Source of the DNA: Brachyhypopomus gauderio
Lineage: Eukaryota > Chordata > Actinopteri > Gymnotiformes > Hypopomidae
Reading direction: 5' to 3'
Length of the DNA: 64,000 bases
Assembly (NCBI RefSeq): GCF_052324685.1
Contig: NC_135218.1
Location: 14,795,858 to 14,859,857, forward strand
Under the pieces are notes generated by a model. The model was not told the DNA's origin and ran no database searches. It was given only the letters and a program-made list of their open reading frames with translations. Position 1 is the stretch's first letter, and the number at the start of each line of letters is the position of its first letter. Below are positions 39,543 through 53,445 of the stretch, piece by piece. The translations under genes and the position numbers were made by a program.

Positions 39543-41263
39543 GACTCCCCAGTGTGCAGAGCCACACGCTGGGATTGGGAAGTCCTGGCTCTAATGTTAA
39601 CCGCCCTTTGTACAGTCAACTAGTTGGAAATTGTCCCGTATTAGGTGTGCATATGGGGGGGGTAACAGTCCCATGTCTAATTGATACCGGGTCAATGGTG
39701 ACCACCATCACAGAGAGTTTTTTTGCTAAGCACTTTACACATTTGCAAACGAGAGACTGTAAATGGTTGGGCCTCAAAGCAGCGAATGGGTTAGACATTC
39801 CTTATATAGGCTATCTCGAGCTTGACGTGGTAGTCCTGGGACAGTGCATTTTGGGTAGAGGGATTTTAATAGTTAAGGATCCTACGGATGTTGTGCTTCA
39901 GGGTCGTAAAGCAGAAACGCCAGGCATTTTGGGTATGAATGTGCTGGGTGATTGTTACAGAACCCTGTTCGGACAGCATGGTCCTCAACTCTTTTCCTCC
40001 CCCCCAGTGCAGTCGGCGGTCCCGGCGGTTCGGCATGCACTACGCCACTGTGAGAAGGTAGAGGCTGTTTTGAACGCTGCTAAACCCTTCAAGGTTCGCA
40101 TTCATGGCCGACTTCCTGTTCGTATTGAGGCTGGTACGATGACCATGGTCCCCGCTACGTGCCCTCAGGTAGACTCAGTGGAGCTCTTGTTGGAGCCATT
40201 GGGCTGTGAAGACGGACCCCTTCCTGAAGGTTTGCTTTTATCCCCTACTCTGGTCTCTGCAAGAAAGGGTTTGCTGTATGTGCCCATAGTAAATGTCAGT
40301 AGCTCCGATGTGTGGCTCCCTCCTCGTCATGTGGTCGGCACGGTGCAAGCGGTTTCAGCCACGATAATGGGAAGTGAGTCAAAGGTCTCTGTAGAGTCTT
40401 CTTGGGAAGAGTGTTCAGTTTTTATATCCACGCACGACGTCACCTCGTCCAATAATTCTTCTGACCAGCTTGTGTTGGATCTTGAGGGGCTTACTGAACA
40501 ACAGGCTGCCCAGGCTACTGCTCTTTTTTCCAAATATGGCAGTATATTTTCCAAAGGGGAGGGGGACTTGGGCTGTACATCCCTTATTACTCATGAGATT
40601 CCCTTGCTAGATGATGCTCCTGTGCGCCAGCCTTATCGTCGTATCATTCCTTCTCAATATGAAACAGTAAAAGCTCATATCCAACAGTTGCTAGATAACC
40701 AGGTCATCAGAGAAAGCAGTAGCCCTTACTCTTCCCCTATCGTGTTGGTGACCAAGAAAGACGGGACCCTCAGACTTTGTGTAGACTATAGGCAGTTGAA
40801 TTCGAAGACCCGTCGTGATTCATACCCACTTCCTAGGATAGAGGAATCCCTAGATGCCTTGTCAGGAGCAAAATGGTTCTCTACACTCGATTTGGCCAGT
40901 GGGTATAACCAAGTCCCAGTAGCGGAAAAGGATAAATTTAAGACGGCTTTCTGCACTCCCTTTGGTTTATTTGAATTTAATCGAATGCCTTTTGGGTTAT
41001 GCAATGCCCCTGGCACGTTCCAACGTCTCATGGAACGCATGTTTGGGGACTGTCGATATCAGTCTGTACTTCTTTATCTTGATGACGTCGTGGTCTTCTC
41101 TGCTACCGTGGAACAACATTTGGAAAGGCTGGAAGAAGTGTTCGCTCGGCTACAGAAACAGAAATTGAAAGTGAAACTGTCCAAGTGTAACTTTTTCCAA
41201 CATCAGGTGAAGTACTTGGGCCATGTTGTCTCTGCTGAGGGGGGTGGCGACCGACCCTGCTAA
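39515..41263 (+). CDS. pol: Gypsy pol, part 1: protease and reverse transcriptase
   Basis: The frame is open from 39515 (after a stop at 39512), in -1 relation to gag; its first listed start is a GTG at 39554, with no well-placed ATG, which fits a Gag-Pol fusion. The aspartic protease site LIDTGS lies near 39678-39695. The reverse transcriptase shows LRLCVDYRQLNSKT, the catalytic-Asp motif STLDLASGYNQ, MPFGLCNAPGTFQRLM and YLDD at 41075-41086. The frame terminates prematurely at 41263, shortly after a run of six G at 41239-41244, and the rest of pol continues one frame over from that point. Confidence 0.9.
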   Translation, partial: QLGQPVGKLGLPSVQSHTLGLGSPGSNVNRPLYSQLVGNCPVLGVHMGGVTVPCLIDTGSMVTTITESFFAKHFTHLQTRDCKWLGLKAANGLDIPYIGYLELDVVVLGQCILGRGILIVKDPTDVVLQGRKAETPGILGMNVLGDCYRTLFGQHGPQLFSSPPVQSAVPAVRHALRHCEKVEAVLNAAKPFKVRIHGRLPVRIEAGTMTMVPATCPQVDSVELLLEPLGCEDGPLPEGLLLSPTLVSARKGLLYVPIVNVSSSDVWLPPRHVVGTVQAVSATIMGSESKVSVESSWEECSVFISTHDVTSSNNSSDQLVLDLEGLTEQQAAQATALFSKYGSIFSKGEGDLGCTSLITHEIPLLDDAPVRQPYRRIIPSQYETVKAHIQQLLDNQVIRESSSPYSSPIVLVTKKDGTLRLCVDYRQLNSKTRRDSYPLPRIEESLDALSGAKWFSTLDLASGYNQVPVAEKDKFKTAFCTPFGLFEFNRMPFGLCNAPGTFQRLMERMFGDCRYQSVLLYLDDVVVFSATVEQHLERLEEVFARLQKQKLKVKLSKCNFFQHQVKYLGHVVSAEGGGDRPC

Positions 41264-43622
41264 AATTGAGGTGGTCAAAGAATGGAAACGGCCACTACAT
41301 CTCGCTGAACTTCGTTCGTTCCTGGGCTTCGCTAGTTATTACAGACGTTTTGTAGAAGACTTTTCTAAACTTGCAGCCCCCTTGCACCATCTTGTTGGGA
41401 AGCTTAGTGGACCCAGACGAAAAGGAAAGACTCCCAAAATCTCTCTAGCTACAGCTTGGGGTGAAGACTGCGAGCAGGCCTTCCAGTTATTAAAAGAGAA
41501 ACTTACTTCTGCCCCAGTTCTGGCATATGCTGATTTTAAGAAACCATTTATTTTGGAAGTGGATGCTAGCCATGGAGGCCTTGGGGCGGTGCTATCACAG
41601 GAACAGAACGGGAAAGTGCGTCCAATTGCCTTTGCCAGTAGAGGGCTGAGGCCCACCGAGAGAAACATGAATAACTACAGTTCTATGAAGCTGGAATTGC
41701 TGGCCGTCAAGTGGGCTGTGACAGAGAAGTTCAGAGAGTACCTGCTGTGCAATCACTTCACCATTTTTTCTGACAATAACCCTTTGAGTCACTTGCAGAC
41801 TGCCAAGTTGGGGGCCGTGGAGCAGCGCTGGGCTTCTCAATTGGCATCATTTAACTTTACTATCAAGTATCGTCCAGGGAAGAGCAATCAAAATGCCGAT
41901 GCTTTGTCCCGACAGTACGTGGAGCGCTTTGCAGTTGGAACAAGCATGCCTCCACAAGTGGTGCTAGCCTCTTGGAACGAGCAGCCCAGTGGTTCTGGGG
42001 CCCTGTGTGGTGAAGTCGTTGCATTCCCTGGACGCTCATCTCACGATCTGGGCCTACTGCAGAAGGCTGATCCAGTTATTGAACCGGTATGGAGGTTCTA
42101 TGATGAAAGACGACCTCCAACAGCAACAGAACGTGGAACTTTGTCCAGTGCCAGTAGAGCCCTCGTTCGCCAGCAAGAGCGACTGGTTGAGCGAGAGGGC
42201 GTACTATATCGAACAGTCCATCCCCCAGGTGGGGGACCAGAGTATTTCCAGCTGCTTGTTCCTCAGTGTCTACAAGAAGAGGTCTTACATAGTGTCCACA
42301 ATGATCATGGGCACCAAGGGACAGAGCGAACTCTACAGTTGTTGCGGAGCAGGTGCTTTTGGCCTAATATGGCTCAGGATGTAGAGCAGTGGTGCAGTCG
42401 ATGCCAAAGATGTGTGCTGGGGAAGGCAGTTCAGCCTAAAGTTCGACCCTATTGGGGTACGCTGCAAGCATCACGGCCAAATGAGATCCTGGCCTTGGAC
42501 TTTACAGTCTTGGAACCGGCATCGGATGGTAGGCAAAACGTCCTGGTCTTGACCGACATCTTTACAAAATACACCCAGGCTGTTCCCACTAGAGATCAAC
42601 AGGCAAGTACAGTAGCCCAGATGCTGGTACAACATTGGTTTCATCGGTTCGGTCCTCCAGCCCGTATACATTCCGACCAAGGCCGGAATTTCGAAAGCAC
42701 TTTGATACAGCAGTTATGCAAGATTTATGGAGTGCAGAAGAGCAGAACCACCCCTTATCATCCCCAAGGAAACGGACAATGTGAACGTTTCAATCGCACT
42801 TTACATGACCTGCTTAGGACACTCCCTGTTGACCAAAAGAGGTATTGGCCACGGCACTTGCCCCAACTGACATTTGCATATAATACTACTCCTCATCAGA
42901 CCACGGGTCGAACCCCCTATTTTCTCATGTTTGGTTGTCACCCCAGGCTACCAGTAGATTTCCTGTTGGGGTTGGAAGAACCCACGCAAAACTTGGGAAC
43001 GTTGGATGAATGGATTCAGACACATCAGCAGAGTCTACGGCTTGTCCATGAACATGTAAGGCAGAGGACAGAGGAACAGGCCCTCAGGCGTAATCGAAAC
43101 CATAACGACCAAATAAACGACTCTGGGTTCAAGGAAGGGCAGCTGGTTTATCTGAGGAATCACCCAGCAGGACGAAACAAGATCCAAGATCATTGGAACC
43201 CCTGTGTGTACAGAGTGGTTAGAAGTCCAGTGGGAACGGGGGTGGTTTACTCTGTGGCTCCGGTTGATGAAGAGGGGCCAATCCGACAGGTGCACCGGTC
43301 TGAGCTACGAGCTGCACTGAATGAAGAACAGGGCACAGAAGATATAGAAGATACTGTCCCCATGACAGGTGAGGAAAGTGGGCCCCACTCCCCAGTTCTG
43401 GAGGAAGATGAAGATGGGGATGTTATACTGTTAGTGGAAGAACTCCAGGAGAGACCTGGACCACATGACCCCGTTACCCCTGAAGAAGAGGGACCCTCAC
43501 AAGAGCCAATGCTCTTACGCCGTTCGACAAGACTGAACGCCGGTCAACACTCTAACCCCCACCGACTCCCTCGGGCAGTTATAACTGAGAGGTATGAAGA
43601 GCTGCCTGAACAAGAAGAATGA
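41223..43622 (+). CDS. pol: Gypsy pol, part 2: RT connection, RNase H and integrase (frame-shifted)
   Basis: Continues pol in the +1 frame after the G-run; the ATG at 41223 is probably not a real start. The connection domain (ELRSFLGFASYYRRFVEDFS) precedes RNase H, with FILEVDASHGGLGAVLSQ and the D in FSDNNPLSH. Integrase has an HHCC zinc finger (HNDHGHQGTERTL... WCSRCQRC) and a D,D-35-E core: LDFT, HSDQGRNF and the Glu in NGQCERFNRTL. A GPY/F-like end (HWNPCVYRVV) and an acidic Glu-rich tail follow. Ends TGA at 43620-43622, 57 bases before the 3' LTR. Confidence 0.92.
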   Translation: MLSLLRGVATDPAKIEVVKEWKRPLHLAELRSFLGFASYYRRFVEDFSKLAAPLHHLVGKLSGPRRKGKTPKISLATAWGEDCEQAFQLLKEKLTSAPVLAYADFKKPFILEVDASHGGLGAVLSQEQNGKVRPIAFASRGLRPTERNMNNYSSMKLELLAVKWAVTEKFREYLLCNHFTIFSDNNPLSHLQTAKLGAVEQRWASQLASFNFTIKYRPGKSNQNADALSRQYVERFAVGTSMPPQVVLASWNEQPSGSGALCGEVVAFPGRSSHDLGLLQKADPVIEPVWRFYDERRPPTATERGTLSSASRALVRQQERLVEREGVLYRTVHPPGGGPEYFQLLVPQCLQEEVLHSVHNDHGHQGTERTLQLLRSRCFWPNMAQDVEQWCSRCQRCVLGKAVQPKVRPYWGTLQASRPNEILALDFTVLEPASDGRQNVLVLTDIFTKYTQAVPTRDQQASTVAQMLVQHWFHRFGPPARIHSDQGRNFESTLIQQLCKIYGVQKSRTTPYHPQGNGQCERFNRTLHDLLRTLPVDQKRYWPRHLPQLTFAYNTTPHQTTGRTPYFLMFGCHPRLPVDFLLGLEEPTQNLGTLDEWIQTHQQSLRLVHEHVRQRTEEQALRRNRNHNDQINDSGFKEGQLVYLRNHPAGRNKIQDHWNPCVYRVVRSPVGTGVVYSVAPVDEEGPIRQVHRSELRAALNEEQGTEDIEDTVPMTGEESGPHSPVLEEDEDGDVILLVEELQERPGPHDPVTPEEEGPSQEPMLLRRSTRLNAGQHSNPHRLPRAVITERYEELPEQEE

Positions 43623-43664
43623 TGGGTTAACATTTTGGAGTGCCATCGTCGGGTCGCCGATGCA

Positions 43665-43679
43665 TTTGGAGGGGGTGAT
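43665..43679 (+). promoter_or_regulatory. Polypurine tract of the Gypsy element
   Basis: TTTGGAGGGGGTGAT directly precedes the 3' LTR, as expected for the plus-strand primer. Confidence 0.65.
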
Positions 43680-45068
43680 TGTAGCCAGCATAGCCAAGGC
43701 GACGCTTTCTTTGTTTTGGTGCGCACATGAAGGATGACGTCCTAGAGTAGAGTAGCACCTGCATTGGGTGAGCCATTTACAGGTAGGCATATATAGGGAC
43801 ACCTGTGGGGTCCTAGAGGATAGCGTGGTGGCTAAAGCGCATGCAGGTGGCGGCGTCTAGAAGAAGCGTGTCTGTAACAGCGAGTCCGAAGGTAGGATTA
43901 AGTTGCATATTATACTTTTGCACAAGATGACTGATGAAGCAACTAAACATGGTTTGGTTTTAATTAGTGTGGGGACGCGAGGATAGGCGTGTTCAGGTGG
44001 AGTGGCCGCAGGTCATAGAGGTAGCAACAGCCGGTGTGTGTACAGAGTACAAGGTATGCGAGTTTGGTAATCATGCTCGAGCTTTAGTCGCACCCTTTCA
44101 GACATACGGAGTAAAGCTCCTTTGTTTATTTTAGTCTGTTGGTGACACGCCACATCCATTCTGTCTTCTACTGACTTACGAATGATCAGTTACCAGGTAC
44201 AATTAGCCGCCGTGCATTCTCTAAAGCTTTATAAACACCTGAAAATGTTTAGTATGCCTAAACCAGAGGTTTCATATGGTTTTTTAATTACACTCTGTAT
44301 ATCCAGTGTTCTGTGACAAGCTGCTATCCTGTCCATGAGTGAAGTTGGTCAACCCTGATGAATGTGGTATGTTTCGTCTTTTTAAATCATATTCATAATG
44401 TTGAACGTAGTCAATGTTTTATCGACTGAATGTAATGTTTCTTTCTGTTTTGTGTATATGAAGGGCCACAGCTTCAGTGGGTGTCAGTTGCTGTTTTCTA
44501 CCGTTTTGTTTTATTTTGTGTTCTTTTATCTAAAAGATCCTACCATAGCAAATCATAAAGTGGTCTTTTAATGATATGCTGCTCAGGGGTATTTAAGTGA
44601 CCCGTTGTTTTAAAAACCCTTACTCTTGTGTGACTACCTGTGTGTCTAGTTATTGGTCGATGTACCTTTTTTAACTTGAGTCTCTTGAGTATTCTGATCC
44701 AGTACTATTTAGATGTGGCTATGTTGAGACTGAGATAGAGGCAGCCATATCGGGTGCTGTGTTCACTTTAGAGTGTGATTTGGAAACATTTGCAGTGTGT
44801 GGCTGAATTTTAGAGATTATTCACGAGTGGTATTGTCAATTGGCTGTCTTTACTCAGTCTCCAAACCACAAACAGGTAGTGTCAACACCTCTTAGATTGT
44901 TTTTGTTTTATTTAAATTAAACTGACAGAGTCTATTGTCTTCAATAAAGACTGTATTTTTGCATCACCGACGTTTGTCTACTTTCTTTAGAGTTCCCCTT
45001 ACTCTAAGTAAAAAAGCACTAATTAAGGGGTGGCGTAGTTTGGCACTTACTAACTAGGGGGCGCTACA
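43680..45068 (+). repeat. 3' LTR of the Gypsy element
   Basis: 1389 bp, the same as 36964-38352 by eye. The poly(A) signal AATAAA is at 44943-44948. Confidence 0.93.
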
Positions 45069-45072
45069 CATG

Positions 45073-46490
45073 TACACAGCTAAACTGTCAGAGAAAACGT
45101 AAGAATCCGCAGAGTGAAATCCGCAGACATTTTTGGCAGTTTATCAAAAAACGTCATCAAAAAGGCTACAAGTCTGCAGTGTGAGGAACATTAAATAACA
45201 TCTGTATGATGTGAAAAAGGTCAAAATCAGTTTTCGGTTCTAAGCAACTTAAAATGTTTTATTCTACCTAACTAAAATGTGACTTCATCAAAGCAGTTTT
45301 GATAACATTAAAGGAGTTTTTGATCATTTTAAACTGCCATTGCAGTTCAGTATGGCACTGCTTATGAGATGGGAACATGAGCATGTGCATTTGATGGAGG
45401 CTACAAAGCACCTCTGTAAGTTATTCTGGACAAGGGCATCTTCCATATGTAGTAAATCTGTTAACAGATTGGAATTTTAGTTGTACTTGATTATAAAAGT
45501 CTAGTAACCTTGTGTAAGAGGTACCCAATTCCTTGTACAAAACATTGTTTTAATCATTCTGCACATTGCTAAAACTGCTCACTGTCCTCATTTAATCTCA
45601 AAGACAAACACATTGGGGAATGTTTTAAATTAATTTCTTTTATTAATAAATATTACAATAAATATATGCCACACAGTAAACAAATGTAATATCAGTAAAC
45701 AAACATGTAAACATCGTTTAGCCATTTATTCTAATATGAATATGAAAATGACTTTATAAGAGAAGGATATAGTAATTATTTGAATTTCACAACACCGGAA
45801 CAAACCAACATCACATTTTGTAAATACAGCTTATCCCTTTCATTTGTCATTAATGTTCCAGTGTTTAAGCCACACTTACATGGACCACATTCATTTATAT
45901 TGTGAAATTTGCAAGTAACAACAAAGGTACTAACACTGGTAACTCACAACACTGAAAATAACTATTAACACATAGAATATATGTGTGTTTGTGTATGGTT
46001 TGCTGATAGTTACTATCTTCAGACAGTACTGCTTTATTGTACACCATAGTCTTACAGCTTGCGCCGTGACTCACACACATGTAAAGTGTAAAACATGTAA
46101 AACAGTTATGCTACACATACCATTTTCACCAGTCTGTAACAGTCATTTAATTGTAACCATTATTTGATATATTCATCTTGAATGTTGATTATTTCAGTCT
46201 GTAATTTTCTATGGTTTATAAAATTACCTGGGTTACCCACCAATTCAGTACTGTATAGAAAGTGAATTCTCAACCACTGCATTGGCATTAATTAATAATT
46301 CGTATTCTTGGGGAAATAATTAAAGCCACAAAGCGTATCTTTGAAAATGATCAGCGTGGTGAACATTCTGACCCGTTGTTTCTGCATCACTTGCTCTGGC
46401 TTAACTTGTATTCTTCTTCTTTTAGGAGTGAAATGGTTCCACTGTGTAAGATGGTGCTGTGCTGGTCATGAGTGTTCATCTGAAGACGTG
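45073..46490 (-). other. Probable rgs4 3' UTR and intergenic sequence
   Basis: No other gene seen. On the minus strand, AATAAA occurs at 46038-46033 and again near 45644-45639, giving candidate rgs4 3' UTRs of about 0.46 and 0.85 kb. Confidence 0.4.
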
Positions 46491-46494
46491 TAGG

Positions 46495-48570
<2,076 letters not shown>

Positions 48571-48673
48571 GGTGACGTTAAGTAGGACTAATCCAAGTCA
48601 AAGGAAGAAGTGTTTGAGTAGTCAGTGAAAGGATCCTGACAGTCTTAGAGCACAGTCTCCTCCTCTGACTCTT

Positions 48674-48716
48674 GTTTTATACTGCAGCAGCTCTGACTAC
48701 TGCTGTCCTAGCCAAT
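48674..48716 (-). promoter_or_regulatory. rgs4 core promoter: TATA and CCAAT boxes
   Basis: On the minus strand GTATAAAAC covers 48682-48674, about 105 bases before the ATG. An inverted CCAAT box (GATTGG on the coding strand; CCAAT on plus at 48712-48716) lies about 31 bases further upstream. This is a standard TATA promoter layout. Confidence 0.55.
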
Positions 48717-50785
48717 CACAGAAAAGGCACTGAATATGTTTACAGACTGGTGCATGGCAGAACGTTCTTTACATTTATGCACTTTTAGAATCAAAGGAAT
48801 GATGATTTATCTTAGAACAGATGATGACCTCTGTTTAAAAGATTTGCACTTGAATTAACTATTAATAATTATTAGGTTAAATTTTTTTTATGGTTTAGTT
48901 AAAATTATGATAAGTTTAATTATTCTGAAACTGTGCATGAATTGATTTATGAATTAAAATATATCCAATAAAAAATATAATTTTGAATGCATCAAAATGT
49001 TCACATTCATAGTTTACTCTGAATAAATTCAAAATAAAACATAAATACAAACGTACTCTCCATGCTGCTGTGTTATAAAGTTCGAAGGAAAAGAAGGAAT
49101 GTCCATGGGTATAAATATAACACTGTGGTCTGCATGGCCATGTTTTCAGTAATTACTCCTAACATAAGTTTCATCATTTAGTTCTTTACCTTTGTATTAG
49201 CCTGAGAGTTTATGCATTTCTGAAGTGAAAAAAATATGTTCTGTATGTAAGGTTTCACACAGAATATTTGTTTAACTGGCCAATATTCTATTTTTCCACA
49301 GTCAATTCATTATTTTCTTTCCTCAGTGACCTCTGAAAACTAGTATGTGACAAGACATCTAATGGACACATTAGGAGAGAATAGACAGTTTCTGAAAGAA
49401 GGTAATTGATGGCCTTAGCGTTACCCCTAGCCTCTGGCCTTGAGCAAAGATTAACTGTGCCAAGGTGAAAAATCTACTTTAGGCAGTGCTACCTGTAGAA
49501 GATGTCACTGTTAGAGAGACTCCATTACGTCAGGAGAGTGCTCCAGTCACTGAACATAAATAAAACAGTTTTCAGGGAATTAACCTACTTAGTGACTCAC
49601 ACGTCTCCTATGCCTGTGTAGGAAATGGTGCTGTTGAAAAATGAAACGCTAAGCATGTGGGCCCCGAGAGAAGCCCACAGTCCTAATGTGACCTGGGGGT
49701 GGAGTTCTGGTACCCATACACAATGATCTCAGCTTTAATTGAGAACACGTTGTACTCTTTTCGGAGCAAATAAATTATTATGACACCAGGCTAACAAAAA
49801 AATGAAAAGCATACATTTGTGTGTAATTATTAACAAGGCCTATTTCTTTCTCAAGACACAATATGCAATCTGGCATTTATTGTATCATATCCTATAATTA
49901 CAAAAAGTCCTCATCTAAAAAACAATATTCTATGAATGATTGTGTGTATTGAATCCAACTATAACCACCTGCTGTAAATAGATTACCAAACATGTTTACT
50001 GCACTGTAGTGTCATAATTATGCATATTAAATGCTACTTTGTTATGATATAAAGTGACAGTCACAATACTGGTATAGTCCAACAAAGCCTTGCCTTGATT
50101 TTTTCAGTCCCACCACCGAATACACAACCGGCTTCTAAAGAGCTAAGGCCAATCAAACATAGTTATGTAGTTTTACACGCCAGTCACTGCAGTTCTGCCT
50201 GTGCTGATAGCTGCACAAGAGTGGGAGTCAATAGGAGGAGGTGATAAGCCAGCTCATGTGATGCTCCTCATCCACCACCTTATCACCTTATCACCTGATG
50301 TGAGATGTGACTCAGACCATGTATGCTCTCCAAGAGAACCTTATATACTGCCACGCCTCATGTTGGGTTGATAAGATCCGTAAAGTTTGCGCAAAGTGGG
50401 TTTGAATCTTAGCTGGGTTTGAATCTCAGCTGTGCAATGTGGTGTTCAGAGGAGGAAGGTCCTGTTGACCCAATTCTTTGTGTTTTATTATTAAGGATGA
50501 ATGGCAGTGAACAAGATGCCTCCAAGCAAAATGTCAGCCAAACAAACTGTCACAAAGCTTAGGAAACAGGATGCACTTATAAGAGAGGTGCCCAGCAACT
50601 CATAATAACAGGCATCATAAATACAGGAAGAAGAAGTGTTTAGCACTCCCACTGACAATATTCACATGATATTAAACATGCATACACCATTGGAAACTAG
50701 GCTTGACTACACTGAAGATAAATTAAAAATGAATATTGGACTTATAGATATATCTGCTGAGTTATTTGTGTTGCATTTATATGAC

Positions 50786-50909
<124 letters not shown>

Positions 50910-53195
50910 CACTAAATCATTCAATTAATATAGGATAATATTGCCTTCTTAAAGCAATATAAATTACACCACAGTTCAGGCAGTTATTTAAAAAGGCTCA
51001 TTTCTATGGGCTCACATAATGGAAATTAGCCATTGTGAACCCCTGACCATCAGCCATGCTTTTAACATTTCCTTTCAACTGTCATCCAAAAAATCAGTGC
51101 TTTACTTTGATCCTGGAAATGTAGCTTAATACCTTTGAATCATGTTCAGTAAGCATATGCAGACATTTAGAAGCTGGATGTTAGCCCAGAACACAGAGGA
51201 AGAACACGGTGCAGTACACCATCATGGGCCCCATTTCTGAAAATTGTTGTCTGGTGGCAGATTAGAGAAAGAAAGGTATTGCTGGTACACATAGGAATCC
51301 AACACTAATGACTAACTCTCCTAAAGAGCTCCTATTAATGTTTGGCATGCATCAGGCTCAAATGTGGTCAGTTTTTCTTACTGTGGGTAACCACTGATCC
51401 CAACACAAAGAGGAACCACCTCATGAAGTGGATTTCCAGATATAGTGTATTGTGAACAGGCAAGCAATTTAGAATGAATTAGTTCAGTTCTACCTCGAAC
51501 AGTTTCCAAGCCTCAGTTGACATATGGAAACTGAATTAGCTGGGGCATAATGCGTTGTCTTATGCACCTTCCTATTGCTGTTAAACTGCTGCAGATCCAG
51601 TGATCAAAGAGCCCAGTGTGGAGGAGGCCGATGAGCTCACCCTTCCCGTCTCCGCATTGTTTAACGTCTACAGATTCACCTAACAGATCATGATGCCTTG
51701 ACAGCTCGAGTCTAGTAATGCCTATACTGAATTTGTTGTAGCTGAAAGGGTTGGTAGGAGGACTGGTGCCATAGGGTTCACTGATTTTAATTATAATAGC
51801 AGCTGATGACAGAGTCAGCAGTAACACTTGCTGAACTGACTGCACTGCAAGACAGGGATATATCTATTATAAATCTGCCCCTGAATGAGACGACGGACAT
51901 GGTGAACGTGTTGGTTTTAGAAAGGAAGTCATAAACCAGCGGACCTTGGAGAGACGTGGTGTAAAGATAACTGATGGAGATAACAGAGTTAGAGTACTGA
52001 TTACAATCACCTGTGTTTCGGGGTTACATAAAGTTAAATAAAGAGTCCCTCGTTCTTTTTCCTATATGGATGTCAGTAGTGTTCCAAATCACGTCTTTTG
52101 TGCTGGTCATGCCTGTCTGTCAGTGTCGCCTTTCAGTGAGGGAGATACTCTGTACACAGCCCAGTTTGAGCAAGAAACAGGTGTAATATAGAGGCTTATC
52201 ACCACAGAGAGCCTCTCTGCCTCCAAAAGTGAGAACAACCATGGTCAGCACTCAATCAGTCTGTCGGAGAGAAGGCTTCATTAATCAGGGGTTGTCAGGG
52301 CCGTAATGTTCAATGATTGCCTCACACCTGTCTAAAGGGCAGCTGGGTGAACAATCTTTCAGGCTCCAGAGTGAGTTTATTTGATAGATTTTCCCCCAGT
52401 GTTTTACTCTGTGTGAGCAGATCCACAGGCTCTAATATGTATTACACCCTTTACTCCATATAATACTTTGTGAAGTATTGGTGGTTTCAAATGTAAATTA
52501 AAGATTTCAAGTACAGACCCACAGACACTCACGCATTCACATGAAGTCTATACTTCTCAAAATCCTTAACACTCTTATCCTTATCCTTTGACTGAAACCA
52601 AAATCACGTGAACATGATGCCTGTGTCTGTGAGGTACCAATAATCACTACGATAGTACGTACATTTTCTCATGAGGGCAAAACACAGCCCTCTTGTTTTG
52701 TGAAAATAGATCCTAGTACAAATGCATCAATTCCAAGAAATACTATATTTATTGCTATTTTCAGATATTTAAAATATATTTACAGTTAAGAGCAATTGTA
52801 GGACAACACTGAACAACAGAAGAGTTGAAAATCCCCAAAGATGCCATAGCATATTCTGGTTCAAAGTTCACCATGTCTGACAAATTGATGTCACAACTCA
52901 AACAGTAAGATAGCAGTGTTGTAAAGTGAAAAGGACTACACTTTTATATATCTTGATTTTATTACCATTTGAGAGAGAGACCATGGCATCATATGATGAA
53001 AGGCTATGACTAACAATTTGCTTAATTTCTTAAAAAGATGAAATTGTGTTGAATTGAGAGCAGGGTTTGTACTGATTAGCACTTAATTAGTAACTATCTT
53101 TAAATGAGCTTTAAATCGGATGTCCTGTAGACATTTAAACATTTAAATGAAGGTGACTAAGCCCTGTTATTAAGAGACTACAATGTCCAACAAAA

Positions 53196-53270
53196 AAGGC
53201 ATTTGTGTGTGCATCTACGTGTGAAAGGGCGTTTGTGTGTGCATCTACGTGTGAACGGGCGTTTGTGTGC
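53196..53270 (+). repeat. Minisatellite, about 31-bp unit
   Basis: GCGTTTGTGTGTGCATCTAC-type units recur two to three times with small changes. Confidence 0.7.
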
Positions 53271-53376
53271 ATGCGTGTGTGTAGCTACGTGCTCTCCTGT
53301 TCAGGAGAGATTTGTATCTGACCAGATGGTGCTTAAAGGACCACTGCCTCTTTCATCTCTGACCTGGTGTATTATG

Positions 53377-53378
<2 letters not shown>

Positions 53379-53444
<66 letters not shown>
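53379..53444 (+). repeat. (GT)n microsatellite
   Basis: Pure GT tract of about 66 bases. Confidence 0.97.

Positions 53445-53445
<1 letters not shown>

Larger units (their letters stand above)
36960..45072 (+). mobile_element. Complete Ty3/Gypsy LTR retrotransposon
   Basis: LTRs of 1389 bp at 36964-38352 and 43680-45068 begin TGTAGC and end GCTACA, and showed no difference on reading. The target duplication is CATG (36960-36963 and 45069-45072). Order inside: primer-binding-site-like TGGCGCAGTCGG directly after the 5' LTR, gag, protease, reverse transcriptase, RNase H, integrase, then a purine tract before the 3' LTR. Integrase after RNase H places it in Ty3/Gypsy. There is no envelope frame. 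Identical LTRs mean a very recent insertion. It lies between convergent rgs5 and rgs4, sense to rgs5. One frame break in pol. Confidence 0.95.

Noticed and set aside
43400..43679. An envelope gene in the Gypsy element
   Set aside because: Pol runs to 43622 with an acidic tail and only 57 bases separate it from the 3' LTR.
51513..51845. 110-codon minus-strand frame
   Set aside because: No recognisable family and no supporting splice sites or neighbours.
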